In this document: positions 58,501-64,000 of the stretch, one piece after another
How positions within the stretch are numbered: the stretch's first letter is position 1
Layout of the letters: each line of letters starts with the position of its first letter
Source of the DNA: Pyrus communis
Lineage: Eukaryota > Streptophyta > Magnoliopsida > Rosales > Rosaceae
DNA length: 64,000 nucleotides
Assembly: GCF_963583255.1 (NCBI RefSeq)
Contig: NC_084805.1
Location: forward strand, 10,904,827-10,968,826
Direction: 5' to 3'
Notes under the pieces: model-generated
What the model saw: the letters and a program-made list of their open reading frames with translations, nothing else
The model's database searches: none
What the model was told of the DNA's origin: nothing
Program-made: the position numbers and the translations under genes

Positions 58501-59180
58501 TCTTCCCAACTCTGCACGGAGTTGGGTGGGAGATTAATGTACCAGGCGAAAGCTGAGCCTGTCAGTGAAAAGTTAAACAGTCGTAGTTTGTAAAAATCAC
58601 TATTGACGTCCCCACACTGCGCTGTGAACCGAGCCACATGTTCTAGTGAGGATAATGATGATTCCCCGGCGAAGAGGCTGAAATCGGGGATCTTAAATCC
58701 TCGTGGGTATTCAAACCTTTCCACATAAGCTGGGTACGGGTGAATGAATTTTGGAAACTTCGGCCCTTTTTTTAGGGCCGAATCAATCATTCTCTGGACT
58801 TCGGTCACGTTTATGGAGGCGACTTCTTCTCCCTGGCTTGGTCCCTCGGCTCTATTCCCTGGTCCTCTTCTTTCTAAGGGGACTGGTTGTGGCCGAGCGG
58901 ACCCTCTCTCGGCTGGTATGGGCACATTCGTCGGGAGCTGCCGTGGTTGGCCGACCTGGCCATCTTCGAAAGCTTTACTGACTAGTAGTTCAAGCATTCT
59001 GGTCTGTGTATCGCTATTACTACGTATTGCGTCTAGCAAATCATTCATCTTCTGACCAATCGACTGCTCGACCTGACGATATTGTTCATCCAGTCGTCTC
59101 CGAAGGAATGTCCTAGTTGGTGGATCGGAACCTTCTCCACCATCGTCATCACAATCTTCTACAATCCCTTCCATGAACAT
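55473..59180 (-). CDS. gag-pro: Gag-protease polyprotein of G (1235 aa)
   Basis: The N-terminus (MFMEGIVEDCDDDGGEGSD) is acidic, followed by a helical QxxR-rich segment. The retrotransposon gag domain covers about residues 180-300 (GDVNSDFYKLRLFNFSLTGS, AFAWYINLPPNSVQSW, FHEQFYRP, LTRFKSARNWC). A zinc-binding-like CKYHNSNKHATNNC at 435-448 replaces the usual CCHC knuckle. A long variable region with Arg/Ser and acidic parts follows. The aspartic protease lies near the C-terminus: DCGA at 1064-1067 with VNIMPISVM after it and ALLGRDWIH further on. It has no stops. The likely start at 59180 lies 39 bp from the solo LTR inserted in the leader. The protein would form the particle core and mature it; the link to pol is by the overlapping frame described there. 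Confidence 0.93.
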   Translation of the reverse strand: MFMEGIVEDCDDDGGEGSDPPTRTFLRRRLDEQYRQVEQSIGQKMNDLLDAIRSNSDTQTRMLELLVSKAFEDGQVGQPRQLPTNVPIPAERGSARPQPVPLERRGPGNRAEGPSQGEEVASINVTEVQRMIDSALKKGPKFPKFIHPYPAYVERFEYPRGFKIPDFSLFAGESSLSSLEHVARFTAQCGDVNSDFYKLRLFNFSLTGSAFAWYINLPPNSVQSWEELVEKFHEQFYRPGMEMSVSSLARMAQASDESPMEYLTRFKSARNWCRVPLPEVEFVRIALNGLDVEYKKKFLGANIRDMYELAQHVEQYEYLLREEKISKSPSRGTLYKNPTVSYASAESEDPQYASVDAAEIIIDKPYVCKALAQVNTKDAKTRLTAEETAKSSKVYTFDITKADAIFDQLLAAKIIKLRPGHTIPKADELKGKIYCKYHNSNKHATNNCVVFRDTIQSWIEKGKLKFPEKMAVDVNPFPSTTIGMVDAHLPKNKGKAEYVPVQHIRRPNGQTRLKLDIFSNAPPTEQSAQPADEPMTRSKSDGTYGSKVLCDHCKTPVEPGRKISSTPPAAPTTSSTGLSPRHQVFDRLGPQVRPKDQTSVRRRLDFDAPFYNEDYYSRNANSSASPANRKTFKPPRTSDQRWYSYNSPTGLYTALSKSQKRRRQRIDCMARRRGAQASPANQWQPKQAVEDSSERPTPTIMTELAEGKKVAEADFETTIEEAEKRIKILLRPGETRARLEYFTKEAERKLSPLPPREPLIKIRRNLHPPFLGASMEYMREFHKKYSANDLYGLPKACQEALDLALTCPDAEQIIQKTSDPAIKARFQHIREARVLGFEVDPYTDIDAAELPFSLEDLQHLRYHFEVFSAVSLFGLTADEEKRIARLDTYLDTRNARIAYEERARVTKDQRKSSAVHIAEGNGSPALDLVPTSQIPAFTEELKSLIEDFPTTAREDSSPEDDDHDPMGPSVLEHMEISMVHVLPAEFQPSTHQSSFLDGDVVAEEATQVDFVANDDDRENQSGDNLKVVLAELFPRSPSVNLQHLKPLYVTAHIEGFPISKVFVDCGATVNIMPISVMKALRRSDNELIPSGITMSSFVGDKSQTKGVLPLEVSIAGRQHMTAFFIIDSKTDYNALLGRDWIHQTSCIPSSLYQVLIFWDGKSVVVHPADNQPFETNMIQARYYDDHVGYITLQGLNEDGRPTRISVQKVIEVGAETVQQDSARLGLANLVISADD

Positions 59181-59219
59181 TCCAGCTGTTTGATTTGGGA
59201 CTGTGGGGTTGTAAGGTTG
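59181..59219 (-). other. G leader, part next to gag
   Basis: A short untranslated stretch whose continuation is at 61159-61358, beyond the solo LTR insertion. Confidence 0.7.
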
Positions 59220-61158
59220 TGATGCGAGATTTTACGCACACAAATTAAACCCTCTTTTTGACAATTGTAGTAATGATATAAGTAGGGATCGTTCTGGACC
59301 GGGGATTAGGAGGGATTGTTAATCACTTGGATTTGACTCAAAAACGTAAAAACACAATATAAAACACTATACTAGACTCAAAGAATTCAAAAATACTGTA
59401 AAACATAAACTAAATTGATTTCTAATTAAATTGAACAATAAAGTAAAGGGGGGATTGTGTTTGGACGAGATTAAATTAAATGGACAAATTGTAATTAAAG
59501 GCAAAACGTAAATATGAATGTGATGGATTTGAATGGATGATGGAATAGCCAAGGGGTTCTTCTCCACACATGTTACACTTGCATACAATATTGATTCTCA
59601 GTTGGTCTTTCGATAAATTATGAAACTCAACACCCCGGGTTAATTAGGTCCGCTTAAATTAACCGTCAAGTTTTCCTTAAGTTAATGAATTGGATGGGTT
59701 ATCGCAACGCAATTCACAACATTCTCCAAAAGTCCTTTACGTGAACAGCACAATAAAGATACAATCAAAGATCATTAAACATTATGAAAACTATAAGTGT
59801 TGACGAGGCATTCGTTACTATGATGAGCATGAAACTCGTGCCAAGAATTCATTTAACGCGATTGTTTATAAGCAACCTCCACTACTTGTGAATATAAGTT
59901 CATAACGATTAGGTGAAAATCACTTATATTCTAGCGTCATATTCATGCATGAAAATTAAGCGCGCATTCTTAATAAACATACATAAATAAGTTATCAATC
60001 AAACGGTTAAACAAATTGAATCAACAACTTATGAAATGCAATTAGAAGTAATCAAATCAAAATGCAAGCATAAACATATATTTCGAATCACCCCCTAGCT
60101 AAGGGGGGGTTTAGTTCCTCATACAAAACAAAGAGAATTAAAATTAAACATTGAAATCAAAGAAACACCTAAACATTCCAACAACTCAAACTTGAATTGT
60201 ATGAACGTTTAGGCCCTCTTCTCTTCCTCTTTATTGTAGCATAAGGTCTAAGGATAGTTGGTTTGGGGGAATGGAAGTGTGGAATGGAGTGAGGAGTGAT
60301 GGAAATGGAAAGATGGTTTTTGGATTCTAAGGGAGACTCACGGCTAAGAGAGAAAGGGATGTGTTTGTGGTGTGTTGTGTATGAAATGAGATGTCCATGA
60401 ATGAATGAATGCAAGGGTATTTATAGGAGTAGTGGAGGGAACATATGGCTATGTCATTTGTAGGTGAAGTAAGTGTGTGAGGTTGGTGAAGTAAGTGGAG
60501 GTTGTAGGTGAAGTAGGTGGATGTTGTAGGTGAAGTAGGTGGATGTTGTAGGTGAAGTAGTGGATGTTGTAGGTGAAGTAGGTGGATGTTGTAGGTGATT
60601 ATGAGTGATAAGTGATAAGTTTATGATATGTTAAGTGATAAGTGAATGATTATGATAAGTGATAAATGAATGTATGATATGATAAGTGGTGAATGATATG
60701 TGGTGAATGATAAGTGGTAAGTGATATGTGATAAGTGATATGTGGTGTGTGATAAGTGATATGTGATAAGTGATTGAGTGTATGATATGATAAGTGGTGA
60801 ATGATATGTGATAAGTGATATGTGATGTATGATATGTGATAGTGTGGAATGTTGGAATGTTATGCACGGCTAAGGATAAAGGAAAGGTTTAAATGTCCTA
60901 AAACTAAAGGGAACAAGGTTCCAACACTTTGGTCTTTAATTAGGTCTTCAATTTCGTCCAACACTTTGGCTTCAAGCATAAGCTATCCGTCCTTAGCCCA
61001 AAAGTGCTCCAAAAGTCTCCAAAATGCATCTTTTTGCTCCTTTAGCCCTTTGGACCTACAAACACACGAAAATAGCTTAAAGTACTAAAATAACTAAAGA
61101 AACATAACGTAAATGCACGAGAACAAGCTATTTAAGTCGCATGAATAGGCTCCTATCA
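59220..61158 (-). mobile_element. Solo LTR H (E family) inside the G leader
   Basis: Begins TGATGCGAG and ends CTCCTATCA, with duplication GGTTG at 59215-59219 and 61159-61163. It is very close to the E1/E2 LTRs (shared ACCCCGGGTTAATTAGGTCC block) with its own minisatellite version at about 60460-60835. TATAAATA on the minus strand lies at 60418-60425, pointing toward gag of G, so this LTR could act as a substitute promoter. Confidence 0.92.
60460..60835. repeat. Minisatellite in solo LTR H
   Basis: GTAGGTGAAGTAGGTGGATGTT units (about six) are followed by degenerate GATAAGTGATATGTG repeats, longer and more shuffled than in E1/E2. Confidence 0.85.
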
Positions 61159-61358
61159 GGTTGTCCGCCGAGACAGACTTCACTCTCCCGGCGTGTTATA
61201 CTAGTGGCCTCGGGCGGCGCAATTAAATCCTGCCCAAGGCCTTGCACTGGCAAGTCAGTTGTTGACTTTCCCATGGTTGTTTTCTGCTTCGTAGACCGTG
61301 TCTCAATGGTCATGAACTCCGAAGGTTTAGCACAATGGTCCCACTGGGCGTGCCAAAA
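61159..61358 (-). other. G leader and primer-binding site
   Basis: The minus-strand TGGCACGCCCAGTGGGACC at 61337-61355 lies three bases from the 5' LTR end. It is a primer-site sequence of the Tat type; such elements usually use tRNA-Arg, but I could not confirm the tRNA. The rest is untranslated leader. Confidence 0.8.
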
Positions 61359-62477
61359 TGTTGATCCTAAAAATTACAAAACCTACGTGGCGCGCAGGCC
61401 GAGTAACTAATAAGCTAACTACGTCCTTCGGTCGAATGCGGGGCGTGCCAACTCGTCGGCCGAGCCTGGCCGAGGAGTAAAATCTGTTGATGTAGCTTTG
61501 AGCGCGTTGCGGACTTCTTTAACTTGCGATTGCGACCGAGGAAGGAACACTCTCGGTCTCTGGGTTCTACAGCCTGAAGACAAGGCTGCTACTTCTGCGG
61601 AGTTCACAAATCGTCCGAGCCCGATTCGGTCACTGTGATTATATTCGTGAGAGTATAAGCACGTCGAATCGAGACCAAGGTGTATGGGCACAGGTACTCG
61701 AACGTGATATATGTCTTGATGGTAAACGTAGTTCGGCCGTCGGAATGCCGAACCCTGAAACTCACCTGTGAGTATCCAATCATAAAACCACTCGGCAACC
61801 AGTACGCCGAGCAATGTAATTCGTAACACCTAACTATGCCGAGAAAGCTTAGTAAGGTGACCTCTGCCAACAAAGGTTCGAAAACCTTCCTCGACCGAGA
61901 CTTGGATAGATAATCGGTCGGCCTCGACGCAATGCTGTTTATCCAAACTGAAGATGCTTCTTGGTCGGCTGATCCTGCGGCAGCAGTGCTGTTTATCCAA
62001 ACTGAAGGTGCTCGCCGGTTGCTTCCACAGTGCTGTTTATCCAAACTGAAGGTGTGTCGGCAGGAAAAAGAAAAGGAAAAATCTCAAGGTGATTGAGAGG
62101 TTTTGCGCAGGGCAATTGTATGCTGAGTTGAAGGTCCTTTTCCGTTTGCATGATTTCTTGTATTTATAGTGCCCCATTCCTTGAATCCGACTCCGATTTG
62201 GATTGGGAGTCCTTGTCCCACTTTGCCTCTTCCTCGAACAAACCTACTCCCACTGGGATTCTGAATTTTCCTTCTTCTCGGGACTTCATTCCTTGCTGGT
62301 CGAGAATCCTAGTTGTACCAGGACTTCCTCGACCTTTCTATTTATCTGGACTTTTTAGGATTTGGCTGACCCTGCCAGCTGGCCCGGGCCTTATTATTCG
62401 GCCCATATTATTTGTCATCACCTTGGGCCGAGCGCATCCTGCTGCTCGGCCCAGCAATAATATTTTAGGCCCAAACA
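61359..62477 (-). repeat. G 5' LTR
   Basis: Same sequence as 46764-47882 apart from one noted base. The TATAAATA box on the minus strand is at 62161-62168, the likely start of the genomic transcript. Confidence 0.93.
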
Positions 62478-62760
62478 GGTACCCACCAGTGTAAATATTT
62501 TAAATTGAAGATTGAGTTCGTTCATTGTATTCATATAGGATCAAGGAGTGTAGCTTTAAAAAATCATCAAAATCGGAGTTTAAAAAACTGTTAAATCGTG
62601 ATTTTTCGTTGATTACCATCGAAAAGTTTTGTCCCGTTACTTGATCCCTAAGTTTTTTGCAATTTTGAGCGTATGCTATCTCGAAGCATATACAAACAAG
62701 TTTGATGGTTGGATCGTTGAAATTAGTTTCGTAGAATTCATATCTCATCAAGTTCAATGG
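62478..62760. repeat. Satellite array resumed after element G
   Basis: GGTAC then CCACCAGTGTAAATATTTTA continues the unit broken at 46763 and ends after CATATCTCATCAAGTTC. It is the last unit of the array. Confidence 0.88.
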
Positions 62761-64000
62761 TGTGTGTGTGTGTATATATATTTATTAAGTAGATTTAAAT
62801 TTATTTATTTTTTACGTATAACGCTTAAGAAATTGAATGATATGTATATTTAAGCCGGTCCAATGATCACCAATTTTAAATATTTAATTTAATATATATA
62901 TATATATAAAATTATAACTTTTAGGGGTATAAAATTGTTAAATTAATATACATATATAATTATTATAGTATTTTTTTAGGGTTATAAAATTATAAAATTA
63001 ATATTTTGCTTATCATGTATCGTGTTACCCACGTGTATATCCAAACCAACTCATTATCTTAACAGATGCTTATTGGGTTACTCGATAACGACCTAATTCG
63101 TTAACGTGTCAACCTGAACATCTGTTAATTTCGTGTTGTGCCGTATCGTGTCGAATTATCGGGTCGTGTCAGGAATTGCTAGGCCTACCTGGAACAACCA
63201 AATAATGACTAACAAACTTAATTTCCCACTAACAACTAAATAATGACAATTATAATTAACTTATTTAATATTAAAAACTGAAAATATGACTTTAGCCCCT
63301 GAAACTCAAGTTTCTTTACATAAAACCCGACATAGTCTTTTTATCTGAATAAAACCCAATGACTAGGCTCCACATAAGTAAATTCATTAATTTTGTTTGC
63401 CTTTACACATTTTTCATTTTTTAGATACCTAAAATACCCCTAATTACCGTTTTGATGTAGACATTTAATTCTATGCATATTTGAAGGGAGAAATTAATAA
63501 AAAGAAATGTATTAATGAAGTAGCTATCATTTCAACTCTTGCATTATTGTATGTCGTCTTCTTGACATTAATAAAGTCGCTATCATTTCAACTCAAAAAA
63601 AAAAAAATTAAATTAATTATAGAATAAAAAATGTTATTTGATTCAAAATAAATTTATCTATATTTTATATGATAATATAGGTAAATTTTTCCACACATAT
63701 ATATTAGTAGTAAAATATGCCCAATATATATAATAATGCATGAAAATAATTCACCAACAAATAAAGGAAATTTGATTAAAAATTAATATATCTATTGCTT
63801 TTTGTTTATGAATTTCAATTCTTTTTTTATATTACAAACATAATGTACCTACAATATAATTTACCTATTGTTTAATCTTATAAGAAAATAATGTATCTAC
63901 TATTTTATTTATTTATTTATTTTTGTTTTTGTTGAATATGTACTGTTTTATTTTAATGGAGATAATTTGTCTTGGTTTAATTTTTACGAAATTATTTATG
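62761..64000. other. AT-rich sequence with a hAT-like end
   Basis: TG and TA microsatellites lie at 62760-62785 and 62890-62912. Between about 63020 and 63190 a CGTGTTGTGCCGTATCGTG / TCGGGTCGTGTC / CTAGGCC end block is seen, the inverted counterpart of the block at 8186. Beyond 63200 the sequence is AT-rich with no recognisable gene. Confidence 0.5.

Larger units (their letters stand above)
46764..62477 (-). mobile_element. G: full-length Ty3/gypsy Tat-lineage retrotransposon with antisense gene
   Basis: Two 1119-bp LTRs (46764-47882 and 61359-62477) start TGTTGATCC and end CCCAAACA on the plus strand. The 5-bp duplication GGTAC lies at 46759-46763 and 62478-62482, and a satellite unit continues on both sides. 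Minus-strand order: 5' LTR, primer site, leader (interrupted by solo LTR H), gag-protease, pol, a plus-strand antisense gene, polypurine tract, 3' LTR. Dual RNase H and the antisense frame place it in the Tat lineage. I saw one LTR mismatch (47336 G against 61931 A), so it is a recent insertion. Both main frames are open. Confidence 0.95.

Noticed and set aside
8186..63190. One giant hAT element spanning matching inverted ends at 8186 and about 63190
   Set aside because: The ends belong to a common family, differ in detail and show no shared 8-bp duplication; two independent fragments are more likely.

Overview
This is a plant nuclear, transposon-packed intergenic window. The evidence is LTR retrotransposons of the Ty3/gypsy Tat lineage, Ty1/copia remnants with initiator-tRNA-Met primer sites, Cassandra TRIM elements carrying 5S-rRNA-derived sequence, GC-rich hAT-like ends, and a broken piece of the plant gene for prefoldin subunit 1. 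I see no intact single-copy host gene. The style of the families would suit a woody eudicot, possibly Rosaceae, but the sequence alone does not prove that.

Layout. 1-1990: a GC-rich possible DNA transposon and the prefoldin fragment. 1991-4443: a decayed plus-strand copia (A), cut at the start of its reverse transcriptase. 4444-35114: a decayed minus-strand copia (B) with long LTRs, expanded by later insertions. Its left LTR holds a rearranged Cassandra (5636-8075), which itself holds a solo LTR (5724-7511). Its RNase H tail holds E1 (8934-17839), a complete minus-strand LTR element. Its integrase-RT stretch holds solo LTR F (19297-29036), which holds E2 (20073-27487), a plus-strand relative of E1. 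35115-44673: the 3' part of another E-like element (C), gypsy LTR pieces, a solo LTR (38396-40335) and a second Cassandra (about 41145-41809). 44985-62760: a tandem repeat with units of about 340 bp, split by G (46764-62477), a 15.7-kb minus-strand Tat element. 62761-64000: AT-rich, without genes. Matching 5-bp target-site duplications were found for E1, E2, F, G, three other solo LTRs and the first Cassandra, so most of the nesting order can be read directly.

How the parts work together. G has full-length gag-protease and pol frames with two RNase H domains, plus a gene on the opposite strand between pol and the 3' LTR. That antisense gene can be read as five exons whose junctions all keep frame. 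It would encode about 1007 residues: a plant mobile domain, a basic proline/alanine-rich middle and a C-terminal coiled coil. E1 and E2 have no pol, so they would need enzymes from elsewhere. They keep a gag-like frame and their own antisense frame for a coiled-coil protein. In all three elements the sense and antisense frames end tail to tail 60-110 bp apart, and each antisense frame has an upstream TATA box and a CACGTG motif. This repeated antisense module is the most interesting feature of the window.
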